Below, in pieces: positions 11,401 through 22,080 of a stretch of DNA of 64,000 nt. The stretch is from assembly GCF_011397635.1 (NCBI RefSeq), contig NC_064753.1, positions 26,746,322 to 26,810,321 of the forward strand, in the 5' to 3' direction. The notes beneath the pieces are model-generated. The model worked only from the letters and a program-made list of their open reading frames with translations. It searched no databases and was not told the DNA's origin. The position numbers and the translations under genes were made by a program. Position 1 is the first letter of the stretch. Each line of letters begins with the position of its first letter. Source of the stretch: Epinephelus fuscoguttatus. Taxonomy: Eukaryota; Chordata; Actinopteri; Perciformes; Serranidae.

Positions 11401-12825
11401 GTGTGTATTGCTGTAAAATGACAGATAAAGAGCCTGGAAGAAGAGGTGAACCTGCAGCTTCAGCATTTTTAAGAGCATAAGAGATAATTTACCATCAGCA
11501 AATATATAATAATCTCCAATATATGTGGCACTGAATTCAGTTTTTTTAAGATGCAAGACTCCTGTGCAGTTAAATGACATAGTAAGCACTAGGTCACCCA
11601 ACTCAACACCTTCTCCCTCAACCTCTATTTCACTGAAGTGCTGATGCTTAAAGCTACTTAGGGGAATTAAAAGGCGGTGACCTTCGTCTAGCTTATTAGA
11701 AACAGACTGTAATAAAGGATCCAAAGCAGCTTTGTTTTCATGGTTCTGCGCTGGATTAGGACAGGCGAGACAATGTTGCTCTCACCTGGTAGACATGGGA
11801 GATGAGCTTCTCAGGGCTGCTGAAATCCAGCGTGCAGAGAGGACAAACAAAGTTGTTGCCGTCTGCCCCTTCCTCGCTCTCCTGAGGGAAACGAAGCAGC
11901 ATTAAAACACACATTTCAGGAGCAAAACCTACGTCACAATTCTGTATCCTGTCAAGAGTAATCAAACTACCAAACTGAAACCAGATACTTCACATGATAG
12001 GTGCTTTGAGAATAATACTAGACAGTTTTTTCATGTCTTGCTGAGCCCACTGAAGTCACTACTCACTTCACGTTTCCAGCTGGAGCATTTCTGCAAGTGG
12101 TATGTTGTGATGTGTTGAGTGTGAATGAGCAAAATTCTCACAAGCGCCAGTGACTCACAAACAGTGACATGATGCTGTGTGCTGTCACAGATGTGACTCA
12201 CACGCAAGCTGAAATACAGAACACTTTCAAGCAGAAGGTCCTGGCACAGAACATATTGGCTGATACCAGGGGTGTTCTGCTCAAGTCCCTTAAACTGAAG
12301 TACTTGCTGTTGTTTGTAAGTGCGTAGGGGTGTATTTTGGTTTACAAAAGTGACAAGTTGTCACACCCCACAGAAGTGCTCAATCATTTTATGACACTGT
12401 ATGAGATTTTTGCTGCTGAACAAAAACACCTCTTTTATCTACCAATTTCACTCATTTGACGAAAATCTCACGATAGTAAAATGGATTTTTAACAAGTTAA
12501 CCAAATAAATATTTATACCTGGACGGACAAAAACGACAGCCATATAAATGTTGAATGTATCTCCACACTAAACCAAGTTTGTGCTTCACAGTTTGATGAA
12601 AAGGAAACACTGACTGTGAAGATGTCAGATACAAGAGATATCAGTATTTCCTGTTTCTGTTGACCCCACAGTCAAGTTATCTGCTATTTCTCTTACGTGC
12701 AATCCATTAGCTGTGAATCAACAGTTAGCAGTGTTGTCAAAAAAAAAAAAAAGGATTTACCAATACACGTCTTTAATATGTGAAACTGTTTCAATACTCA
12801 TTTCACACACGCATGCATGCATGCA

Positions 12826-12856
<31 letters not shown>

Positions 12857-13525
12857 GTCGCTGCATCGCTCCCATAGCCAAGTCTCCTTTCACTTGTTCA
12901 CAATGCTGACTTCTCATCATTTGTTCACTCCGTTTGCAAATAGACTTTTGTGGCACAGTTTTTTTAAGTGCACTTTATTGCCTTTTGAATGTGTGAGAAT
13001 GTCAGAGAATTTCGAACATGTGTTCATTGCTGCATGGTGGTCTAGTGGTGAGCACTGTTGCCTCACAGCAACAGGGTTCCTGGTTTGCCCTTCTGTGTGG
13101 AGTTTGCATGTTCTCCTCGTGTCAGCGTGGGCTTCCTCAGGCTTCCTCCCACAATCCAAAGACACGCAGGTTAATTGGTGACTCTAAATTGCCCGTAGGT
13201 CTGTTTCTATATGTCTGTAGTCTGGTGACCTGTCCAGGGTGAACCCCGCCTCTCGCCCAATGTCAGCTGAGATAGGCTCCAACCCCCCATGACACTGACC
13301 CTCAAGAGGAACATTAATGAATGATAAATGTAAATAATTTTTGGCAATGTTGATTTTTTATTACAGTCGTTCTGCTGTTCTCTGCTACTAACCAAGAAAA
13401 GTGGTCGTTGTGATGTTACAGCCTTGTTATGTATATCTTTTTTATTTTTATTTTTTTCTTTAAGATTTTTTGGGGGGGCTTTTTTGCCTTTAATGGACAG
13501 GACAGAGTGAAGATTGTGAAGTGGG

Positions 13526-13585
<60 letters not shown>

Positions 13586-16500
13586 ACGACATGCAGCAAA
13601 GGGTTGCAAGCCGGAGTCGAGCTTGCGACCGCTGCAGCAAGGCATCGCCGCCTCTATACATGGGCACTATCCACTAAGCTACTGACGCCCCTTATGTATA
13701 TCTTTTAAGAAAAATTCTAAATTTTATGCTCTCAACGGCAAAAGGGTATTGAATACTGATATTTTGCATGACAGCCCATTAATATCATGACAACACTAGT
13801 ACTATACAATAGACCTGTAAAGCATACAGACGCCTCTGGTCATCTGGGACACATTTACTCAGCTTTCTTAGGATCAAAACCAAGCTAGGTGGAGCAACTT
13901 TGAGTTGACATGCTTCCCACCAGTGGAACAAGCTTTCTGAATACCTGAGGTCTGCTAAAACTCTTAAATTATTTCCATCAGGGTTTGAAATATTGTTGTT
14001 CACTGCGTCTTTCCAATAAGGTAGATACATAACTTCTTATTAATCTTTAATCTAAGTCTTTATTTCTTTTTCTTCCTTTATTGTCATTTATATGTCATTT
14101 TAATTTTGTCTTTACCCTGTAAAGCACTTTGAATTGTGTAATGTCTAACTTGGTGCTGTACAAATAAACCAGCCATGCCGTACAGTAACTTAGACTGAGC
14201 CTGTTAAAACTCAGCAAATGCTAAGTGGCATAGCTTCCAGAGACTTGACATCTATATCCAAATGAATATTCACATCAACTGTTGCCTGTTTGACGCCCAA
14301 CTGGTGGATGAGAGTTGGCCTCCAGTTATTAAGTTTATCATTCTCACAGCCCACACAAGTCTTGCAACATGTGATGTATTACATATCCCAAAATGAAACT
14401 GGGCACCTACACAGTGACGCAGGGCAGATCCATGTCAATAATTTATCTCTGTGGAGTCTTGTTTGTATGTTCCTGCCAAATTACCAACTTCACAACACAG
14501 AGACTTGATATGGAACATACAGACAGCGTTCAAACTAATACAAGATGAGGCAAAATATTGTGAAAGAAATAAAAAACACCACTATGAACAATCAGTGGTA
14601 TCATCTCTCACCTCTTTGACTCCCGCTCCTTGTAGGCGGCACTGCGTTCTCTTGGTGGTCATGTGGTCGTCAGCGGAGGTGTTGGAGGACGAGTCTTCAC
14701 CGTGGTTGTCGAGGTCACTATCACTGTCTTCTATGGAGGCAAACACAGCCCTATCAATACAGACAGACAACAGAACACAGAGCAGGGCTTACTCTCACTA
14801 ACACCCCTCAGTCCGAGGACGTCCCACAGAGTCTTTCCAGTCCTCCCCCCTGGCCCCTCCCTCCATCCTGTACCTGAGATGCTATCCTGCTCTTGTACTT
14901 CCTGGGAGTTGTTGCTGCAGCATTCACTGTCTTCGGTGAATTCGTCCCTGCCATCCATGTTAATAGTGTGCTGAAGTCCTGTGATGCCTGAAGTGTGGAA
15001 TGGCCCTGGAGAGAGAAAGACAGTGTAGCAGTCGGTAAGAGAAGAGTTTACAGTGAGCAGAATAAAGAGCTCTGTCTGGAGTCGGCGAGTAATATGACTA
15101 TATACACCGATCAGCCAAAACATTAAAAGCAATGACTGGTGAAGTGAATAACACTGATCATTTTGTGACAATGCAATGCTCTTCTGAGCAAACTTGTGCT
15201 GGCATTCATGTGGATGCCACTCGACACGCCTCACCCACCCAAACGACAAGACAGACCAAGTACACCCCCCTACTGGCAACTGCACTCCCTGATGGCAGTG
15301 CCCCCCAAGCCAGGACAATGCACCATGCCACACCATAACAAGTGCTTAGGAATGGCTCGGCAGACGTGACTAAGCTCAAGGCGTCAACCTAGCCTCCAAA
15401 TTCCCCAGATCCCAATTCGATTGAACATCCGTTTGGTATGCTGGTACCTTACCTCACAACCCACAGGACTCAAAGGATCCGTCAACAACGCCTTGGTGCC
15501 AGACAACACAGGACACCCCCACAGGCCTCATCATAGATCGGACTTGGCTCTGACCTGTCAAGGCCTGGACAAATGACCTCCGGGGCACCGCTTTGTCCCA
15601 CAGATGCTCGATCCGATTGAGATGTGGGGAATTTGAACACTAGGTCGATGCCTTGAGCTCTTTGTCACGTTGCTTGGGCCAATCCTGAGCAGTTTTTGTG
15701 ATGTCGCATGGATGGTGCATTGCCTTGCTAGGGGGCTACTGCACTCAGGGGTACTGTTGCAATGAGCAGGGGTACTTGGTCTACAACAATATTTAGGTGG
15801 GTGGAGTGCGCAAAGGGGTATCCACATGAATGCCAGGACCAAAGGTTTCCCAGCAGAACACTGCATTGTAATGAAATAATTGATGTTATTCACTTCACCT
15901 GCCAGTGGTTTTAATGTTTTGGCTGATCGGTGTACGGTACAATATAAATTTGCCTACCAATCACAGACTTTGTCATACTGTAGTATTTATCCTTCAACAT
16001 CTCTTTCACAATTATTTGTGTATTCATCAATGCGATAAAGTAACTTAAAATGTCAGGTATTTAACTTTCCAGAAACAGACACTTGTTTTATCCATTATTA
16101 ATCCAACTGATTTTCCAGAAAATGTATTAAGTGACAATATACATATGATGATGATAAAGTAGACGCAGATGGAGCAAAACCTCCCTCTCATTATTTAAAA
16201 TGAGCCCTCATATTGGTGGTTGATACGACTATAAATGAATAAATCAATAACAAAATGCCTGCCAGTCAAGTTTGCAAATGAAACGGTGCAACAGGCTGGA
16301 GAACTGGACAAAAAATCAATGATTTTTTATGTTTGCCGACCACATGAAAGCAACACCAAGCCTATCTATAAAGTTTCACAATTAAGGAGACTGTTTTTGG
16401 AGGACAATGTACTGCAATGTCCTGCATACCCTGTACTATACAGGGAGAACATACATGTGTCAACAGACAACAGACGCCACTATGACTGTGCACCATGGTG

Positions 16501-19148
16501 GCAGGACCTCCTCTTGGGAAAATGACATCACAAATAACGTGCTTTTTAAATTTTGATTCATAATATCCTATATAGAGCTAAGCATGAACATAGTTCAGTT
16601 TAAATACAGAAGCCTCCCTTTCACCCATAAATTGTACCGAGCATATGAGTGGTTTATCTCCATAGAAACAGCATCTAGTCTCATCATAGTTCACCACAAG
16701 AAGGTATGAATTTTTCAACACTGGTGCATTCGCCTATAGCCTGGAGTTAAGGTTTTGTCTACATTAATATACATGAAATGTGTCCAGGCCTCTAATGTCT
16801 GAACATTCGGCCTTTTAATTAGCACATGCATGATTAGCACAATGTTGATGAGATCAGCACAGTTCAACAAAACATCCCACATAATGAATTAATAACATGA
16901 TTTTAGTTTTTTTATGGAGACTTTTTGGCTCCACTCATGGCGTGGACCACATCAACTTCTTCGCCGGCTTTCCTATGAAGCATCCGACGCTGAAACATAA
17001 TGAATGCTAAGCCGTAGAGGCAAGCTCACCGACATATACATGCACACACATTAACTTCATTTGCATCCCAACCCCCACTTTTTCACACACATATACACTC
17101 GCAGATACATGCTAGCTCTGTTCGACAGCCATGCTGCAGTCCCACAGGGGAAGCAGCCTGCACTCTTTTCCTCTAGCTAACTGCCTTGCTACTCAGTGTG
17201 TTTCTCCCTCTCCCTCTCTCTCTCAGTACCACCCACACACTGAACAGCCTGGCTCGCCCTCTGTCCTCCCTGCTTGTATGTAGCTCTGACTACTTCCATA
17301 TCTATACCATCAGCTCTGAGGGGGAGGATGAAGCTTCATACCATGACAGCCCATATGTGGCTTAACTCCTTGTGATGCCACTCTTTGTTTTACAGCTCTG
17401 CCGGTTGCGGGATTCTGCAGAATCCCTTCGCTTGCCTTATTAGCGCACTTGACCCTGTATTTAACTGCCAACTCTGCTTCACTGGGAAATTTGTTGAGAG
17501 CTCCTCCGACATTCACACGCGAGAACATCCCACTTCAGGTCGCTAAAATTAATGACAGCTTAAAATCCAATTTTTGTCCCTTATGTGCGCTCTCTCCATT
17601 AACACAGATCAGAGATGGGAGAGAGATCCTGACTTCAGTTACTTGAGAGTGACAGAAGTAATTACAGCCCTCGTCACAATCCTGAGGTATTGCGCACATG
17701 CACGCACTCTGTCTCTTTCCCTGAGTGTCTGATGAAAACAGAGGTATAATCTTGAGGAGGTTTATAATTCTACTATTTGGCTGCTGGCAAGAAGTTAGTA
17801 TGTGAATGCAGTTTGGGCACTTTTCCCATAGAAATCAAAGCATTCATTAGCACTGGTAGAGTGGGTCGGAGTATTGAACTATGAACTACTACAACAAGCT
17901 GGCTTCACGGCACATAGCCAATGATTGATGTGTGAGAGATACCCATCCCCCCACTGCGAGGGCTCTGTCTGTACATCTGTCTCTCCTCGCTCCCTTCCCT
18001 CCCTCCCTCCCTCCCCCATCCTCCCTCCCTCATCCTCCCTCCCTCAGTCTCTGCCACTGTGATGTTATCTCTGAGTCTGTGTGTCTGTAGGCAGGAGGTG
18101 ACGCAGTGTCTGACTGAATCCAGACAAAGAGACAAACTCATCAGCCAACAGACACACAGAAGAGGGAGAGAGGAGGGGAGGAGGGGGGGGCAATGGTGGT
18201 GGTGGTGTTGGGGGGGTGGAGGGGTAGCGCGCAAAACAAAACAGACAAAAGATAGAATGCCAAAACTCTACTCAAACACCAAGCAATGGGGGTCCTGTTG
18301 AATTCAAAGCCCCCTCCTTCTCCTTTTCAGCCGCCGTCCCCTCCAAAAACACACAACACCGTCTGATTCTGCAGGAAGTGCTGGGGCCTCTGTCTCACAT
18401 CCACACACACACGTTAAGGAGAACGAGGATGGTGGGCCGCACGTCCGATCAATTCTCACTCTGATTAACTGGTGCCCCAATACTACAGAGAAGACGGTGA
18501 AGTGACAGACCATTTTTCTCTTTGAGGAAGACTTTCTCTGGTTAGTTTGGCACCTGAAATTAACCTCAATCACCCTCCTTGATTGTTTCCACAGAAAAGT
18601 AATATTTACATTCTTATTTTGGGGCTTTTGATGCGGCCACAAGACTGCACTGTCACCATGAAAGCACACGGCAATCACAGATAATCAAAACACATTTGTG
18701 CTGAGCTAATTTGGGAGAACATTTGGGAGGCAACGTCTTATTTTTAGCTCTTTCAAAGCAAAGTTCAGATACATGACAGAAACAGATGTATGAAAAACTG
18801 TACTTTTCTTGGTAGATGCAAATCCAATTAACAAAAAATGTGGCTTGTGTACTTCTCACACATACTGTGTGTGTGTGTGTGTATCTGAAAAGTTCTGAAA
18901 AAGCCTGGACAGTCCTTACAAAGTTGTTTTTTTCATGGTAAAACATGTCCCCATACTTTCAAACATACTGATGTGTGTTTACTGTCAACCTGAAGGAGAC
19001 ATTAACTTTTCTCTGTAAAGCATGGACCACCTTCAGTTCTAATTAAGTTTTATATAATGCTGTTTTTCTCGCTGTTGTTGCACATCAAACTCAAGGAGGA
19101 ACACAAATAGCTAGACAGACAGCACTGTTGTATTATTGTCTGGAATTC

Positions 19149-19205
<57 letters not shown>

Positions 19206-21620
19206 CAGCCCGCCTGCCTGTCAGACTGTCTCCCTGCCTGTCTGGTCTGTCAGTCTGTCTATCTGGTCTGACCCTCTCAGGGGGGACAGCTCTGTGCATG
19301 CAATTCATACCTCACAAGAAAAGGCAGGTAAAACAATCGAGGCAAAGCAGAGCAAAGCCAATGTACAAAAACACAGAGCCTGAACTCACACTCCGGTGAC
19401 GCAGCGGGACATATAGCTTGTCAAGTCTAAAAAATGTTTTGCAATCGTCACAGCATGGAGTGCACTAATGTATGCCAACATCACATTGTATCGGGCCCTC
19501 CTGAGGGTGTTCAGCTCCCACCCCGGACTCTCCTAGAAGTGTTACAGAGCAGCAAATGAGCTCATTAGCTCACAGGGATTATTGCAGTCGAGGGAGCAAG
19601 ATGCATTTCAACAGCAGTTTAAACAAACTATGTTTAGAATGGGCTGCAGCGTACATAACTTCAGCAGATTACGCTGGGCAATCCCCTTCTGTGAACTGAC
19701 GCGAGCTCTTTGAGAGGTTAGCGTGCTGTCCACCAAAAATAAGATCTGGGGGGGAAGAAGGCCAAAACGCTAACAGTTTATTCACATCAGGTGTCTCCCA
19801 AGTATTCCTTAATTTCAATTAATTCAATTTTGTCTGTTGCATGCCAGTATTTTTTTAGAATATGAAATCAAAACAGGGTGCCACAGTTCATAATAGTGTC
19901 GTGCCACTGATGCTATGCAGGAGAGCCCTGAATGCAAACAAGGATGCTTGAAGATGATGTTAACATGATGTGCCAGATTAGAATTTCATGTGATTTTTGA
20001 GTGATCTACCGTGCAAGGTGAGCACAATGTGCCACTCAGAAAACACTCAATATGAAAAAATGTGCAGAAATATGGCTTTTTATAGCAAGAAATACTGTGG
20101 ATATCTCCTTTAAAAGGGAGAAAAGAGACGACAGAAACAGCAATCCCAAAAACTACTGTCAACCTTAAGTACAGAGCAACTGCACATATTTTGACAAGAT
20201 AAGGCTTTACTTTGTTTTGCCAATTATGTGTCCTGATGTGCAAATAATGACTATTTTCATTATTAACTAATCTGCAGATTATTTTTCTTGATGGACAGAA
20301 AATAACGTGTACAGAACCAAAGGTGATGAAACATAACTACTTATTTTTTCTGATTATTTATGACAAAGAAAAGCATTTAACCAGGGAGTGTTTGGCCCTT
20401 TTTCTTAAAAAATGACTAACACAATTAGATGATTATCCTGCCTATTTCTTTGCTGTCAGTCCACGAATAGATTGATTGATTAATTAATTGTTTTAACACT
20501 GCTGCTCTGTATTGCTTTCTTGTCATCTTGTACTAGAATCGAGATGTCAGAGCAAACTGAATTGACACCATGCAGTGTGTAAAAGAAGCGCTTGTCTCCT
20601 TCGATCACTGTTTAACTATCAGTGCTGGTTGTGAAGAGACTCAAGGTCTGACACTGAGACGTGTTTTTGCTAAATTAATCTGCCGAAATGACACCTTAAA
20701 ACAAAACACAGAAGCCAGAAACATGGTTAACCACAAGCCCTGACGTACAGGAAGATATTACCATGGAACTTCTTGTAAATCAGTCTGCTTGAAAAACACA
20801 CAAACAGTGATATAAATTCGAAGTCCCCAACATGTGGCTGAAAGTTTGCACACATTATCAAATTCAAAGTAAAGGCGTTTACATAGCTATGTCACAATAC
20901 TGTGCACTACTTCTGCATGAGATCAAGGTGATGAGCGCCTCTACGCATTATCAATATACCGATCTGTCTGAGTTTGTCAAAAATAGTGACAACTATTTAC
21001 CAGAGATGTGCTCACTTGCATATTATTTATTCAGCTACTTGTAATTTTCTTTTTGAATTTCGCACAAGCCTAGAGTTTGTTTTAGGCGATACGTGTTGCT
21101 TTCCACCTCAGTCCCTATTGTTTGCATGCATGTGTAGCTATGCCCATACAATTACTCAAGGGGCTATTGTGGAATAAAGAAAGCAAAAAAATCATTGATC
21201 AGTCAATAAATCCTTCAGCTGGACTCTCACATACAGTACAAACCAAAATAAAAGTGAGATATCAAGAAAACCTTCACTCCTTTTATCAAAACTCAACCCA
21301 TAAACATATCTACAATATTAATTTGCCAGCTGCTCACACAACACACTCTGCATACAATAGAGTATGTGATGGCATGTCATGAGGTACCCTGTATATGGTG
21401 TAACGCTGTAACTATCTATCTATCTATTACAAGCCACAGCGGACATCAAGGAAGGCAATGAAACGCTTTCGCTACAGGAACAATATTTTTTGTCGAACAG
21501 CCAAAGTAAACACGGACAACAGACGTGACATGGATATATAACGCGTGAAATAGCATTAAAGCAATACCTGGAATACCTACAGTCAACTTTGAAGGGGTTG
21601 GTCTGTTTTCGCCTGGACAT
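7530..21620 (-). CDS. znf821: Zinc finger protein 821-like, six coding exons, 501 aa
   Basis: Coding exons on the minus strand: 21620-21581, 15005-14874, 14730-14612, 11881-11786, 10694-10528 and 8481-7530 (stop TAA at 7532-7530). All junctions are AG/GT and the frame stays open across all of them (1506 nt). Order: MSRRKQTNPFKVDW at residues 1-14; an acidic, Ser-rich region (15-100); finger 1 CPLC-x12-H-x3-H, whose last His is the first residue of exon 5; finger 2 CPVC-x12-H-x3-H; a CAVC half-finger without His; a Cys/Pro repeat (220-285); the conserved block VYPAGVLLVCNSCVAY; and four 23-residue STPR repeats (362-453). The human protein is about 412 aa as I recall; the excess is mainly the Cys/Pro repeat. 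It is probably a nuclear DNA-binding regulator; no target is known to me. The start is the only ATG in the opening exon that gives the MSRRKQ motif. Confidence 0.9.
8202..8372 (-). repeat. znf821: Coding minisatellite, about 48-bp unit, in znf821
   Basis: Residues about 222-278 contain nine cysteines spaced alternately 10 and 6 residues apart (C-x9-C-x5-C). They form 16-residue units of the type CQGPRPC followed by nine Pro/Ser-rich residues. The unit is about 48 bp, so the frame is kept whatever the copy number. It lies in the linker between the fingers and the conserved VYPAGVLLVCNSC block, where I recall only a short linker in the mammalian protein. Confidence 0.75.
9999..10363. mobile_element. 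TTAA-flanked element, family A, intact-sized copy (365 bp)
   Basis: TTAA is followed by AAGGTGCAGTGTGAAGGACT. The right end, aaatcctacacagtgcctctttaa, is its inverted complement. The interior aligns by eye with the 5777-6780 element once the SINEs are removed: both carry ggcagaaatg, a 'ttttgttacctt/agaatgag' region and catatggag. It lies in znf821 intron 5. Confidence 0.75.
10528..10694 (-). CDS. znf821: znf821 coding exon 5: end of finger 1, finger 2 and half-finger
   Basis: The acceptor ...TTTAACAG is at 10695 and the donor AACAG/GTTCGG at 10527. It encodes residues 130-184 (plus part of the Arg185 codon), beginning HTTMMSNSKSYVCPVCGRAL. The first His closes finger 1 from exon 4. Finger 2 is complete, ending GSLGRHLLIH. 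A following CAVC pair has no partner histidines, as in the mammalian family. The exon match is close to what I recall of mammalian ZNF821 here. Confidence 0.93.
10711..10731 (+). repeat. Poly-A tract
   Basis: This is a simple A-run just upstream (transcript sense) of the znf821 exon 5 acceptor, reading as a long poly-T there. It could add to the polypyrimidine tract but is separated from the AG by about 15 bases. Confidence 0.8.
11786..11881 (-). CDS. znf821: znf821 coding exon 4: finger 1
   Basis: The acceptor CGTTTCCCTCAG precedes GAGAGC and the donor is TACCAG/GTGAGA. It encodes ESEEGADGNNFVCPLCTLDF and the rest of finger 1 up to SHVYQ (residues 98-129, phase 0 at both ends). The finger is completed by His130 from the next exon. 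Confidence 0.92.
12725..12860. repeat. A-run and CATG/CACG/CA microsatellite
   Basis: An A-run at about 12739-12752 is followed at 12807-12857 by acgcatgcatgcatgcacgc, (acgc)n and (ac)n, a compound microsatellite in znf821 intron 3. Open frames across it are artefacts of the repeat. Confidence 0.85.
13030..13312 (+). mobile_element. tRNA-derived SINE, plus strand
   Basis: The head tggtctagtggtgagcactg carries box A. The box B region is damaged (ggttcctggtttgccc, with the usual 'gaaccccagggtggg' piece missing). The body has tttgcatgttctcctcgtgt, cttcctcccacaatccaaag and gacctgtccagggtgaaccc, and the tail is attaatgaatg. It is the same family as 5818, 6225 and 53085, in opposite orientation to them. 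Confidence 0.85.
13427..13706 (-). mobile_element. tRNA-derived SINE with expanded (GA)n, 15-bp target duplication
   Basis: The exact duplication ttatgtatatctttt at 13427-13441 and 13692-13706 brackets a minus-strand SINE of the same type as 1770-1950. Its head is ggggcgtcagtagcttagtg, with gagctcgac-like box B, then a CT tract and taaaggcaaaaaagcc tail. The internal CT tract (13518-13582 as GA on the plus strand) has grown into a long microsatellite. The exact duplication indicates a fairly recent insertion. Confidence 0.9.
13815..14180 (+). pseudogene. LINE 3' end relic
   Basis: One plus frame reads WNKLSEYLRSAKTLKLFPSG and a few more residues before a stop, the usual last residues of a fish non-LTR ORF2. 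It is followed by the characteristic tail 'ctgtaaagcactttgaattgtgtaatg ... gctgtacaaataaacc'. Upstream frames are broken. It lies in znf821 intron 3. Confidence 0.6.
14612..14730 (-). CDS. znf821: znf821 coding exon 3: acidic region
   Basis: The acceptor TTTGCCTCCATAG precedes AAGACAG and the donor AAAGAG/GTGAGA closes the exon. It encodes residues 58-97, starting EDSDSDLDNHGEDSSSNTSA and continuing DDHMTTKRTQ. It is low in sequence conservation but keeps the acidic/Ser character of this part of the family; its assignment rests on splice phase and order. Confidence 0.82.
14874..15005 (-). CDS. znf821: znf821 coding exon 2
   Basis: The acceptor TCTCTCTCCAG is at 15006 and the donor ATCTCAG/GTACAG at 14873. 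Joined to exon 1 (phase 1) it gives a Trp at residue 14, matching the KVxW sequence I recall from the mammalian protein. It then reads PFHTSGITGLQHTINMDGRD and an acidic stretch. The Trp recreated across the splice is good support for this pair of exons. Confidence 0.82.
15103..15934. mobile_element. Fold-back Tc1-like transposon relic
   Basis: It starts TACACCGATCAGCCAAAACA and ends TTGGCTGATCGGTGTA, the terminal repeats of a common fish Tc1-like family, with the TA target at each end. Instead of one transposase it holds two halves in opposite orientation. The plus half (15103 to about 15555) and the minus half (about 15565-15934) each carry the same end-of-gene piece, for example gcctccaaattccccagatc (PNSPD, then IEH) in the plus half and its inverted counterpart near 15605-15640. 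The N-terminal half of the transposase is gone. It is inactive and sits in znf821 intron 1. Confidence 0.8.
15935..21580. other. znf821 intron 1 remainder, no gene seen
   Basis: I see no exon-like frame with splice sites or homology. The frame at 16235-16525 lacks any motif and is not bounded by good splice sites. The stretch contains a pyrimidine-rich run at 17985-18055, a G-rich run at 18178-18225, the GT microsatellite and small (atct)n near 21413. The rest is unremarkable AT-rich intron. Confidence 0.6.
19151..19199 (+). repeat. (GT)n microsatellite
   Basis: About 24 uninterrupted GT units lie in znf821 intron 1, followed by a degenerate ctgcctgtctg-rich stretch to about 19270. The open frames across it (Val-Cys repeats) are not genes. 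Confidence 0.95.
21581..21620 (-). CDS. znf821: znf821 first coding exon with MSRRKQ motif
   Basis: ATG at 21620-21618 (A at -3) opens MSRRKQTNPFKVD. The donor is GACT/GTAGGT at 21580. The MSRRKQ-type N-terminus is the NuRD-recruiting motif of FOG1, SALL and BCL11 proteins, which binds RBBP4/7. The frame stays open upstream but has no earlier ATG in this exon. A possible acceptor (TGTCCATAG) near 21708 would make this the second exon of the transcript. Confidence 0.88.
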
Positions 21621-21879
21621 ATTACTGCCCACTCCCGGCAAAAAAAAAAAAACCTGGAATCTCCTCCACAGATACCCTGAGACCAGTCCAGGTGTTTTCT
21701 GCACTATGGACAGATGATGAGCCAAATAATAATAATACAAAAAATGTGATCAGATCCACTCGATCAGCAGAGCTGGGATCATTCACGGTGGTATAAAAAT
21801 AAAAAACGGATACATCAAGAGTCACATCATTGCAGCCGTTACAAAAAAAAAATCCCTCCAGTCTCCGGTCGATCAGGGG

Positions 21880-22080
21880 GGTTAAAATGATGTCCAAGCC
21901 CGAGCACAGAGACACCGAGCGGCTCCGAGCTGCTCCGATCCCGAGCCGCTGGCACCCGTGCGCTCACTGCAGCGATGCACGAGCTCAGCTGATCTCTAAC
22001 GTAGAGGCAGCGAAGCTACGCCGAACAGGATTGTGGGATATGCAGGGACGATGGGGAGTTCATGCTAAAGATACTATGGT
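21880..22080 (-). promoter_or_regulatory. Candidate znf821 promoter, CpG-dense
   Basis: CpG is locally frequent (for example gagcggctccgagctgctcc and cgatcccgagccgctggcac) in an otherwise CpG-poor region, lying 260-460 bases upstream of the znf821 start. TCCCACAAT on the minus strand near 22025-22040 resembles a ZNF143/THAP11 site. The start site itself cannot be fixed from sequence. Confidence 0.4.

Noticed and set aside
16235-16525. 96-codon plus frame in znf821 intron 1
   Set aside because: No recognised motif, no flanking splice sites of quality, and composition like the surrounding intron.
19111-19399. Open frames across the GT microsatellite
   Set aside because: Val/Cys or Thr/His repeats are the product of (GT)n in any frame.
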